Shown here: piece after piece, positions 6,885 to 12,396 of the stretch
How the letters are laid out: each line of letters opens with the position of its first letter
How positions within the stretch are numbered: the stretch's first letter is position 1
Source of the DNA: Pseudomonadota bacterium
GTDB taxonomy: Bacteria; Pseudomonadota; Alphaproteobacteria; Acetobacterales; Acetobacteraceae
Length of the DNA stretch: 12,396 nt
NCBI GenBank assembly: GCA_023424475.1
Contig: JAFADX010000082.1
Location: forward strand, 1-12,396
Direction: 5' to 3'
Made by a program: the position numbers and the translations under genes
The notes under the pieces: model-generated
What the model was told of the DNA's origin: nothing
Database searches by the model: none
What the model saw: only the letters and a program-made list of their open reading frames with translations

Positions 6885-7634
6885 ATGGGCGGGACCACGA
6901 AAGGCGTCCTCGTGACGGGCGCGCAGCAGGGCATCGGGGCGGCCGCGGCGCTCGCCTTCGCGGCCGCCGGCTACGATGTCGCGGTGAACTGGCTCGATGA
7001 CCGCGCCGCGGCCGAGGCCCTCGCCGCCCGTATCGCCGCCGCCGGCCGGCGGGCCGTCCTGGTCCAGGGCGATGTCGGCACCGCCGCCGGCTGCACCGCC
7101 ATCGTCGCCGCCGCGGTCGAGGGCCTCGGCCGCATCGACGTGCTCGTGAACAATGCAGGCATCTTCCCGCGCGCGGCCTTCCTCGAGATGACCGAGGCCG
7201 AATGGGACCGCGTCCATGCGGTGAACCTCAAGGGCAGCGCCTTCTGCGCCCAGGCGGCGGCACGCCACATGGTGGCGGCCGGCACGAAGGGCGTGATCCT
7301 GAACCTCTCATCCTCCTCGGTGCGCGGCGCCGTGCTCGGCGTGCACTACTCGGCGACCAAGACGGGCGTCATCGGCATCACGCGCTCCATGGCGCTGGCC
7401 CTCGCGCCGCACGGCATCCGCGTGAACGCCATCGCCCCGGGGCTGACCGACACCGCCCAGCCCCGCTACGGCAACACCGAGGCCGAACTCGCGATGATGG
7501 CGCAGGCCCTCCCGCTCGGCCGCATGGGCCGGCCCGAGGAGATCGCGGGGCTGATGACCTGGCTGGCCTCGGACGCCGGCGCATGGGTCACCGGTCAAGT
7601 CTATCACATCAACGGCGGGGCGTATTTGGCCTGA
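6885..7634 (+). CDS. SDR family oxidoreductase
   Basis: This second short-chain dehydrogenase/reductase, 249 residues, is not a close copy of the leftward one. It has TGAQQGIG (11-18), NNAG (89-92), Asn114 in VNLKG, a Ser run at 142-145, Tyr155 and Lys159 in YSATK, and an INGG C-terminal signature. The segment after beta-2 (DVAVNWLDDR) resembles 3-oxoacyl-ACP-reductase/FabG-like enzymes, in which cofactor choice is hard to read. The start at ATG 6885 is fixed by a perfect AGGAGG. It is transcribed divergently from the 4-hydroxyacid-type operon and followed after 58 bases by a cytochrome c gene. Candidate substrates are a sugar, polyol or hydroxyacid; the sequence does not decide. It may or may not take part in the leftward pathway. 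Confidence 0.95.
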   Translation: MGGTTKGVLVTGAQQGIGAAAALAFAAAGYDVAVNWLDDRAAAEALAARIAAAGRRAVLVQGDVGTAAGCTAIVAAAVEGLGRIDVLVNNAGIFPRAAFLEMTEAEWDRVHAVNLKGSAFCAQAAARHMVAAGTKGVILNLSSSSVRGAVLGVHYSATKTGVIGITRSMALALAPHGIRVNAIAPGLTDTAQPRYGNTEAELAMMAQALPLGRMGRPEEIAGLMTWLASDAGAWVTGQVYHINGGAYLA

Positions 7635-7682
7635 CCGCTGGATCGCGCCGGGATTCTGCGCCAGCCTTCCAACAAGCTCGAT

Positions 7683-7686
7683 GGAG
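7683..7686 (+). promoter_or_regulatory. ribosome binding site of the cytochrome c gene
   Basis: GGAG at 7683-7686 lies 6 bases before the ATG at 7693. The upstream in-frame ATG at 7681 has no good SD and overlaps this site, so 7693 is the better start. Confidence 0.6.
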
Positions 7687-7692
7687 ATTCCG

Positions 7693-8013
7693 ATGCGCGT
7701 GGCGGCCGCCTTGATTCTTCTCGGTGCCGGCGCGGCGAGCCCCGCCCTGGCGCAGCCCGAGCCCGGCGACGCCCGGTCCGGCCAGCGCCTTGCCGCGACC
7801 TGGTGCGCGAACTGCCACCGCATCGCCGAAGGCGGCCCCGGGCCGGCCAGCGATGCGGCCCCCTCCTTCCCGGCCATCGCGGGGATGCCGTCCTCGACCT
7901 CGATGTCGCTGCGCGTCTTCCTGCAGTCGCCGCACGCGAACATGCCCGACTACCGGCTGACGCGGGAACAGATCGACGACCTGGTGGCCTATATGCTCTC
8001 GCTCCGCCGCTGA
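7693..8013 (+). CDS. periplasmic class I cytochrome c
   Basis: This small electron carrier has 106 residues from ATG 7693 (110 if ATG 7681 is used). It begins with a Sec signal peptide, MRVAAALILLGAGAASPALA, with cleavage likely after ALA20, so it acts in the periplasm. The haem c site is CANCH (C38, C41, H42), and the distal methionine is probably M84 in HANMPDY, followed by the usual C-terminal helix LTREQIDDLVAYMLSL. The mature protein of about 86 residues is a single-haem domain. It follows an SDR by 58 bases and precedes a hydroxyacid dehydrogenase by 65 bases. Electron transfer from a periplasmic dehydrogenase is the usual role of such proteins, but both neighbours look cytoplasmic, so its redox partner is unknown. 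Confidence 0.93.
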   Translation: MRVAAALILLGAGAASPALAQPEPGDARSGQRLAATWCANCHRIAEGGPGPASDAAPSFPAIAGMPSSTSMSLRVFLQSPHANMPDYRLTREQIDDLVAYMLSLRR

Positions 8014-8039
8014 GCCGCCGTCTGGCGCATCCGTCCGGC

Positions 8040-8058
8040 CCGCGCTACCCAGGCGCGG
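8040..8058 (+). repeat. hairpin between cytochrome c and hydroxyacid dehydrogenase
   Basis: The arms CCGCGC (8040-8045) and GCGCGG (8053-8058) pair perfectly around a 7-base loop. No T-run follows, so it is not a convincing intrinsic terminator. It ends 6 bases before the ribosome binding site of the downstream gene and could stabilise or separate the two messages. Confidence 0.35.
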
Positions 8059-8063
8059 TCCAT

Positions 8064-8070
8064 GAGGGGA
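8064..8070 (+). promoter_or_regulatory. ribosome binding site supporting a GTG start
   Basis: GAGGGGA is followed after 8 bases by GTG at 8079. This fixes the start of the hydroxyacid dehydrogenase, because the frame remains open upstream through the cytochrome c gene and no in-frame ATG lies near the domain start. Confidence 0.65.
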
Positions 8071-8078
8071 AACGCCAG

Positions 8079-9140
8079 GTGTCCGCTTCCAGTGCCCGCT
8101 TCCGCATCGGCTACCTGATCAAGGTGCCGCACCAGACCTTCCTCGACACCGCCGCGAAGGACCCGGCGCTCGAGGTGGTGCGCATGACGCTCGACGATGG
8201 CGTCGAGGCCGCGATCAAGGTCCTCGAGACCTGCCAGGGCTATTATGTCCGCGCCTCCCGCGACGAGCTGCCCAGGCCGATGCATGTCCATGACGAGCTG
8301 CTCGCCCGCCTGCCGAACCTGCTGATGGCCGCCTCCCAGGGCGCCGGCTACGACACCATCGACCCGGCGGCCTGCACCCGGGCCGGCGTGCTGCTCGTGA
8401 ACCAGGCCGGCGGCAACGCGGAAGCCGTGGCGGAACATGCCGTCGGCATGATGCTCGCCCTGCTCAAGCGCTTTCCCGAATGCCATGCGGCGATGCGCGA
8501 GGGCCGGGCGCAACGGCGCGAGGAATTCATGGGCCGCAACCTCTACGGCAAGACGGTCGGGCTGGTCGGCATCGGCAATGTCGGCACGCGGACCGCGGCC
8601 ATCCTGAACGCGGCGTTCCACTGCCGCGTCCTCGCCTACGACCCTTATGTGGACGCCGCGACCGTCGCCGATCGCGGGGCGGAGAAGATCGACGATCTCG
8701 GCGCCATGCTCGCCGAATGCGACGTGGTCTCCCTGCACTGCCCGCTGACGCCGGAAAGCCGCGCCATGATGGCCGCCGACGCCTTCGCCGCGATGAAGCC
8801 CGGCTCGGTGCTGGTCACCACCGCGCGCGGCTCGATCCACGACGAGGGCGCACTGCTCGCCGCCCTCCGGAACGGCCGCATCGCCGCCGCCGGCCTCGAT
8901 GTCTGGGAGCAGGAGCCGCCGCCGAAGGACCACCCGCTGCTCTCCCATCCCGCCGTCATCTGCACGCAGCACACCGCGGGCGTGACGCATGAAAGCCGCT
9001 CGATGATCACGCGCATCGCCGCCGAGGCCTTCTCCGCCTTCGCCGCCGGCCACTTCCCGCCGCGCATCATCAACCCCGCCGTCAAGGCGCGCGTGGCGGA
9101 ACGCTACCAGGCCGCCCTCGGCCGGCCGATCACGGACTGA
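8079..9140 (+). CDS. D-isomer specific 2-hydroxyacid dehydrogenase
   Basis: This NAD(P)-dependent oxidoreductase interconverts a D-2-hydroxyacid and a 2-ketoacid; 353 residues from a GTG start. The substrate domain contains SQGAGYDTID (86-95), with the loop that contacts the carboxylate. The cofactor domain begins LYGKTVGLVGIGNVG (155-169), with the GxGxxG pattern at G164/G166/G169, and D188 (AYDP) ends beta-2, which favours NAD. Catalytic residues are R250 (TTARGSIHD), E279 (GLDVWEQEPP) and H298 (QHTAGVTHESR). Spacing of the first two matches phosphoglycerate dehydrogenase. There is no C-terminal ACT domain, so a regulatory SerA-type enzyme is unlikely. An N-terminally extended reading frame from 7803 lies inside the cytochrome gene and is rejected. 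The MFS gene 52 bases downstream may move its substrate. The specific acid is not predictable. Confidence 0.95.
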   Translation: MSASSARFRIGYLIKVPHQTFLDTAAKDPALEVVRMTLDDGVEAAIKVLETCQGYYVRASRDELPRPMHVHDELLARLPNLLMAASQGAGYDTIDPAACTRAGVLLVNQAGGNAEAVAEHAVGMMLALLKRFPECHAAMREGRAQRREEFMGRNLYGKTVGLVGIGNVGTRTAAILNAAFHCRVLAYDPYVDAATVADRGAEKIDDLGAMLAECDVVSLHCPLTPESRAMMAADAFAAMKPGSVLVTTARGSIHDEGALLAALRNGRIAAAGLDVWEQEPPPKDHPLLSHPAVICTQHTAGVTHESRSMITRIAAEAFSAFAAGHFPPRIINPAVKARVAERYQAALGRPITD

Positions 9141-9180
9141 TCAGCCGCTTGTCCGGCTTGGCGGCGATGTGCCGCGGCGT

Positions 9181-9184
9181 GAGG
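9181..9184 (+). promoter_or_regulatory. ribosome binding site of the MFS gene
   Basis: GAGG lies 8 bases before the ATG at 9193. It favours 9193 over the in-frame ATG at 9169, which has no SD and would add a charged, non-membrane N-terminus. Confidence 0.5.
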
Positions 9185-9192
9185 ATGGCGCG

Positions 9193-10347
9193 ATGACCAT
9201 CGCCGCCAACCGCGCGCTCACCGTCGCCGTGCTGGGCACGACGCAGACCCTCTCCTGGGGATCGTCCTACTACCTGCCCGCCATCCTCGCGACGCCGATC
9301 GCCGAGGAGTTCGGCGTCAGCCGCGCGACCATCTTCGGCATCTTCTCGATCTCGCTGCTGCTGACCGCCCTGCTCGGCCCGGCGGCGGGCCGAGCGATCG
9401 ACACGCGCGGGGGGCGGGACGTGCTGGCCGTCTCCAACCTGGTCTTCGCCGCGGGGCTGGCGCTGATGGGGCTGGCGCCGGGCCTCGCGCCGTTCTGCCT
9501 CGCCTGGGCGATCCTCGGCGTCGCCATGGCGATGGGCCTCTACGATGCCGCCTTCGCCACCCTCGCCGGCCTCTACGGCAAGGAGGCGCGGAGCAGCATC
9601 ACCGGCATCACGCTGATCGCCGGCTTCGCCAGCACCGTAGGCTGGCCGGTCTCGGCGCTGATGGACGCGGAATGGGGCTGGCGCGGCGCCTGCCTCGGCT
9701 GGGCGGCGCTGCATGTCGTGCTCGGCCTGCCGCTGAACCGCCTGCTGATCCCGCGCGCGCCGCCGCCCGAGCGGGCCGCCGCGGAATCCGGCACGGGCGG
9801 CCCGGCACCGCGCTTCGCGGACATGGCGCTGCTCGCCTTCGTGCTCGCCACCGCGGGGTTCAGCGCCTCGGCGCTCGGGGCGCACCTGCCGGGGCTGCTG
9901 CAGGCGGCGGGCACCACGGCAGCGGCGGCGGTCCTGGCGGGCACGCTGCTCGGCCCGGCGCAGGTCGGCGCCCGGATCCTGGAGTTCACCTTCCTGCGCA
10001 ACATCAGTCCGCTGGTGTCGGCGCGGATCGCGGCGGCGGCGCATCCGATCGCCGTGGCCGTGCTGCTCGCCGGCGGGGCACCGCTCGCCATGGTCTTCGT
10101 GGTGATCCACGGCGCCGGCAACGGGATGCTGACGATCACGCGCGGCACGCTGCCGCTCGCCCTTTTCGGCCCCGCGGGCTACGGGCGGCGGCAGGGCCTG
10201 ATCACCGCGCCGGCCCGCGCCTCCCAGGCCCTCGCGCCGTATTTCTTCGGCCTGCTGGTCGATGCCCATGGGGCGCAGTCGCTGCTGCTGACCGCGGGAC
10301 TCGGCCTTGCGGCGGTCGCGGCACTCTTCGTGCTGCGCGAACGCTGA
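9193..10347 (+). CDS. MFS transporter
   Basis: This inner-membrane major facilitator has 384 residues and alternating hydrophobic segments consistent with about 12 helices. A motif-A-like loop, GPAAGRAIDTRGGR (62-75), sits between helices 2 and 3. A polar, Pro/Arg-rich central loop at about 186-210 divides the two halves. A second short loop (GYGRRQGL) near residue 330 sits at the equivalent place in the C-terminal half. The N-terminal WGSSYYLPAILATPIAEEFGVS block resembles the large group of uncharacterised MFS carriers that includes monocarboxylate and oxalate-type transporters. Position directly after a 2-hydroxyacid dehydrogenase suggests, but does not show, transport of an organic acid. 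The gene ends 48 bases before a convergent gene. I see no strong terminator in that gap. Confidence 0.92.
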   Translation: MTIAANRALTVAVLGTTQTLSWGSSYYLPAILATPIAEEFGVSRATIFGIFSISLLLTALLGPAAGRAIDTRGGRDVLAVSNLVFAAGLALMGLAPGLAPFCLAWAILGVAMAMGLYDAAFATLAGLYGKEARSSITGITLIAGFASTVGWPVSALMDAEWGWRGACLGWAALHVVLGLPLNRLLIPRAPPPERAAAESGTGGPAPRFADMALLAFVLATAGFSASALGAHLPGLLQAAGTTAAAAVLAGTLLGPAQVGARILEFTFLRNISPLVSARIAAAAHPIAVAVLLAGGAPLAMVFVVIHGAGNGMLTITRGTLPLALFGPAGYGRRQGLITAPARASQALAPYFFGLLVDAHGAQSLLLTAGLGLAAVAALFVLRER

Positions 10348-10395
10348 CATCGGCGCGGGAGGGGTTCCGCTTCATGCGCCCGGCATGGGGCAACA

Positions 10396-11052
10396 TCACC
10401 GCGGCAGCGTCTCGACGAAATACTCGTAGTTGTCGGCATTCGCGTAGGCGCGCGTGGGATCGTCCTTGGCCAGCCGCAATGCGCCGTTCGGCCGGTAGGC
10501 ATGGTCGCGGGTATTGGCGGCGATGTGCGTCGCCTCGTGCACCAGGATGCCCCAGCGCGAATCCGTCCCCTCCGTCCCCGCCCGGAAGAAGGGCGCGCAG
10601 ACGCCAAGGATGAGGTCGCGTTCCCGCGCATAGGCGAAGCGCCCGCCCGGACAGGCCGACGGGTCGTTGCAGCGGATGTCGAGGTCCGAGACATCCGCCA
10701 GCCGCGCCGCCGTGCGCTCGAGCGTCATGGCGATCACCTTGGGCGAGGCGGTGCCGAACCAGCGTCGGACATGCTCGTGCCTGGGGTGCTCGCGCACCAG
10801 GCGGACCGCCTCGGCCAGCCGCTCCCGCGCCGTCACCAGCGCGTCCTCGATGAAGGCGCGGTGTTCCGCGGTGCAGGCCGGGCCCGGGATGTCCGCGAGG
10901 GTGCGTTCGAGCGGCGGCGGCTTCTCGGTCGGCAGTTCGACCTGCAGCACCTGGCGCGGCGGCTCGAGGGCGGGCGGCTTGCCCGTCGGCAACTCGGCCG
11001 CGAGCGCCGGCAGGGCCGCGAGGACGGCGAGAGAGGCAAGGTGCGCGCGCAT
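10396..11052 (-). CDS. secreted M35-like (aspzincin) zinc metallopeptidase
   Basis: This is a predicted exported zinc endopeptidase of 218 residues. A signal peptide (MRAHLASLAVLAALPALA) is followed by a Pro-rich segment with a near-exact duplicated motif, ELPTGKPPALE (20-30) and ELPTEKPPPLE (39-49). The catalytic part holds HEATH (172-176; zinc ligands H172 and H176, catalytic E173). A downstream TRDHAY follows, where D183 would be the third ligand as in deuterolysin and peptidyl-Lys endopeptidase (M35) enzymes. The C-terminal NADNYEYF block is also characteristic. Cysteines at 60, 128, 134 and 152 could form disulfides. The start codon overlaps the stop of the Crp/Fnr gene as TGATG, so translation is coupled. 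Family assignment rests on motifs; target protein and activity are unknown. Confidence 0.85.
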   Translation of the reverse strand: MRAHLASLAVLAALPALAAELPTGKPPALEPPRQVLQVELPTEKPPPLERTLADIPGPACTAEHRAFIEDALVTARERLAEAVRLVREHPRHEHVRRWFGTASPKVIAMTLERTAARLADVSDLDIRCNDPSACPGGRFAYARERDLILGVCAPFFRAGTEGTDSRWGILVHEATHIAANTRDHAYRPNGALRLAKDDPTRAYANADNYEYFVETLPR

Positions 11053-11771
11053 CAGCCGCCGTCCCGCGGGCCGGCCGCGACCGCCGCCAGCCCTTTTTCG
11101 TCCAGGACGAAGAGGAAGGCCTTCTCGGTGTCGTAGGCGACGAGGTTCGACGCCCGCCAGGCATTCAGGATCGAGATGATGCTGCGCGTCGTCGCGCCCA
11201 GCAGGTCCGCGAGGTCGCCCTGGCGGAACCGCGCCGCGAGGCGGGTGCCCTTCTCCGTCTTCACGCTGTCGGCCTTGAGCAGGTACATGACCTGCCGTGC
11301 CAGCCGCACCTCCAGCGGCGCGAAGGTCGCGTCCTGCAGCAGCCCGAAGGTCCGGCGCAGGCGGCCCGAGAGCATCCGTGCCAGCGCGAGGCCGAGCCCC
11401 GGTTCGCTTTCCGCGGCCTCGAGGAAGGCGGCGGCCGGGATGCGCAGGAGCCTCACCTCGCCGATCACCACCGCATCGGCACTGCGCGGCGCGCCGTCGA
11501 GCACGCCGATCTCGCCGAAGATGTCGCCGGCGCGGAACACTTCGACCATCAGCCGCTTGGCGGCGCTGTCGGGGGCACCGACGCGCACCCGCCCGCGCCC
11601 CTCGAGCACCGCGTAGACGGCATCCGAAGGGTCCCCCTGGCCGAACAGGGGCGCGCCGTCCGGCGGCGAGACCCGGCGCGCGCCCTCGGCCAGGCGGGCC
11701 AGGGCGGAGGCTGGAAGACCGCGGAACAGGCCGATGCGCCCGAGATCCTCCGCGAGACGCGTATCGCTCAT
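11052..11771 (-). CDS. Crp/Fnr family transcriptional regulator
   Basis: This cytoplasmic DNA-binding regulator has 239 residues. The N-terminal cyclic-nucleotide-binding beta-barrel (about 13-125) contains the phosphate-binding cassette FGEIGVLDGAPRSADA (85-100). E87, R96 and S97 match the residues that contact the ribose and phosphate in E. coli CRP. No Fnr-type cysteine cluster is visible. A dimerisation helix follows (about 126-165), then a winged HTH with recognition region RQGDLADLLGATTRSIISIL (183-202). The ATG at 11771 has AGGAGG at 7-base spacing and overlaps the stop of the upstream cyclase-like gene by 4 bases (ATGA); its own stop overlaps the protease start. The preserved pocket suggests that it binds a cyclic nucleotide, which fits a cyclase-like protein made from the same message. 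Target genes are unknown; the downstream peptidase and its own operon are obvious candidates. Confidence 0.94.
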   Translation of the reverse strand: MSDTRLAEDLGRIGLFRGLPASALARLAEGARRVSPPDGAPLFGQGDPSDAVYAVLEGRGRVRVGAPDSAAKRLMVEVFRAGDIFGEIGVLDGAPRSADAVVIGEVRLLRIPAAAFLEAAESEPGLGLALARMLSGRLRRTFGLLQDATFAPLEVRLARQVMYLLKADSVKTEKGTRLAARFRQGDLADLLGATTRSIISILNAWRASNLVAYDTEKAFLFVLDEKGLAAVAAGPRDGG

Positions 11772-12396
11772 GCCAGTTCCTCCTCGGCGCCCGCGCGGCG
11801 CAGTGCGTAGAGCGGCAGCGACCCGAACCCCTTGGCGGTCGGGATGCGCCCCGCATAGTCGCAGGCGAGGCCGGCGCTGCGCGGCAGCAGCGCGATCTCG
11901 CAGGCGAAGGCCTCGGTCGCGTAGATGCGGCCGGGCGGCGTCACGGGCTCGATGCGCGCGGCGCGGGTCATCGCGCGGCCCGAGAACTTCCCGGCCTGCT
12001 GCACGGCATCGTGCACCGCCAGCATGGGGCCGAAATCCAGCGCGAAGCGCGGGCGGATCGGCGGATCCTGCGCGCCGAGCGCGGCGCGCAGGTCGAAGGC
12101 GCAGAAGGCCGCGTCCGTCACCTTGTCGAAGGTGATCTGCACCGCATCGCCCCAGGCATTGCGGTAGGACGCCGGATAGCGGTCCAGCGCCGCGCCCATG
12201 GCGACGAGCGGGCCCTCGTAGAACCGTGCCAGCCCCTCGTCGTCCAGGGCGCTGAAGCGCGGCAGGTCGCCGAACAGCACCGCCATCGGCCGCCGCCGCG
12301 TCTCCGGCGGCCCGTTGCCGACCCCGATCCGCCGCCAGGGCCAGCCGAGATGCAGCGACCGCCCCCCGGCCGCGGTCCAGGATTGCACGTCCGCGC
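11768..12396 (-). CDS. class III nucleotidyl cyclase-like domain protein, 5'-partial
   Basis: The frame is open to the right edge of the window, so the N-terminus is missing; the GTG at 12388 and the ATG in RRRPMAV are probably internal. The visible ~208 residues form a class III adenylate/guanylate cyclase homology domain. MAVLFGDLPRFS holds the first metal Asp (codon 12266-12268), and NAWGDAVQITFD holds the second. GRAMTRAARIEPVTPPGRIYAT corresponds to the canonical GxxVNxAARxE stretch, and YAGRIPTAKGFGSLPLYAL is a typical end. The lysine before GD is Asn, and the Asn of VNxAAR is Thr, while the following Arg is kept. I recall this degenerate form as the C-terminal domain of large bacterial proteins with an N-terminal MAP3K-TRAF-binding-like/TPR region; whether that region is present lies outside the window. 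It is the first visible gene of a coupled cyclase-regulator-protease set. Catalytic activity is uncertain. Confidence 0.82.
   Translation of the reverse strand, partial: ADVQSWTAAGGRSLHLGWPWRRIGVGNGPPETRRRPMAVLFGDLPRFSALDDEGLARFYEGPLVAMGAALDRYPASYRNAWGDAVQITFDKVTDAAFCAFDLRAALGAQDPPIRPRFALDFGPMLAVHDAVQQAGKFSGRAMTRAARIEPVTPPGRIYATEAFACEIALLPRSAGLACDYAGRIPTAKGFGSLPLYALRRAGAEEELA

Noticed and set aside
4806..7268. Apparent 820-residue fusion extending the acyl-CoA dehydrogenase upstream
   Set aside because: Everything before the MDFTLPPE start at 6017 is out-of-frame reading of the SDR gene and the divergent region. A proper SD sits before 6017.
7803..8078. N-terminal extension of the hydroxyacid dehydrogenase into the cytochrome c gene
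   Set aside because: The extension shadows the haem-binding gene in another frame, and the GTG at 8079 with GAGGGGA upstream fits the family's N-terminus.
10348..10395. Bidirectional terminator between the convergent MFS and peptidase genes
   Set aside because: Only a 4-base GCCC/GGGC pairing is visible, without a T-run on either strand.
1..12396. tRNA, rRNA, CRISPR array, transposase, phage or toxin-antitoxin genes
   Set aside because: Read on both strands, no cloverleaf-like sequence, regular repeat-spacer array, terminal inverted repeats or matching protein motif was seen.

Overview
The window is very GC-rich and compact, with short gaps and many ATGA or TGATG stop-start junctions. Its gene content is that of an alphaproteobacterium. 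Protein style and gene neighbourhoods suggest Acetobacteraceae (Roseomonas-like), but this is an inference from reading and was not tested by a search. I see no rRNA, tRNA, IS element, phage gene or CRISPR array. No gap between genes exceeds about 90 bases.

Region 1 (1-487, + strand) is the 3' part of a gene whose C-terminal domain looks like the LprI/DUF1311 lysozyme-inhibitor family. It runs convergently into the tail of the next gene.

Region 2 (382-6796, - strand) is the most informative block. In transcription order it holds an SDR reductase, an ACAD10/11-like acyl-CoA dehydrogenase, an APH-fold phosphotransferase, a small DUF6285-like protein, an AMP-forming acyl-CoA synthetase and, after a 70-base gap, an AGCS sodium:amino-acid-type symporter. 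The five enzyme-type genes correspond in kind to LvaD, LvaC, LvaA, LvaB and LvaE of the Pseudomonas putida levulinate pathway. In the inferred pathway a 4-keto or 4-hydroxy acid is activated to its CoA thioester and the keto group is reduced. The 4-hydroxyl is then phosphorylated, and phosphate is eliminated to give an enoyl-CoA for beta-oxidation. The actual substrate is unknown.

Region 3 (6885-10347, + strand) diverges from region 2 across an 88-base gap carrying two overlapping dyads. It encodes a second SDR, a small periplasmic class I cytochrome c, a D-isomer-specific 2-hydroxyacid dehydrogenase and an MFS transporter. Gaps of 52-65 bases separate these genes, so they may form a loose operon of oxidoreductases plus transporter.

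Region 4 (10396-12396, - strand) is a tightly coupled three-gene set. It consists of a class III nucleotidyl-cyclase-like domain (5' end outside the window), a Crp/Fnr regulator with a well-preserved cyclic-nucleotide pocket, and a secreted M35-like (aspzincin) zinc peptidase. The overlaps suggest a local cyclic-nucleotide-type signalling module linked to a secreted protease. The cyclase-like domain lacks some canonical active-site residues, so its activity is uncertain.
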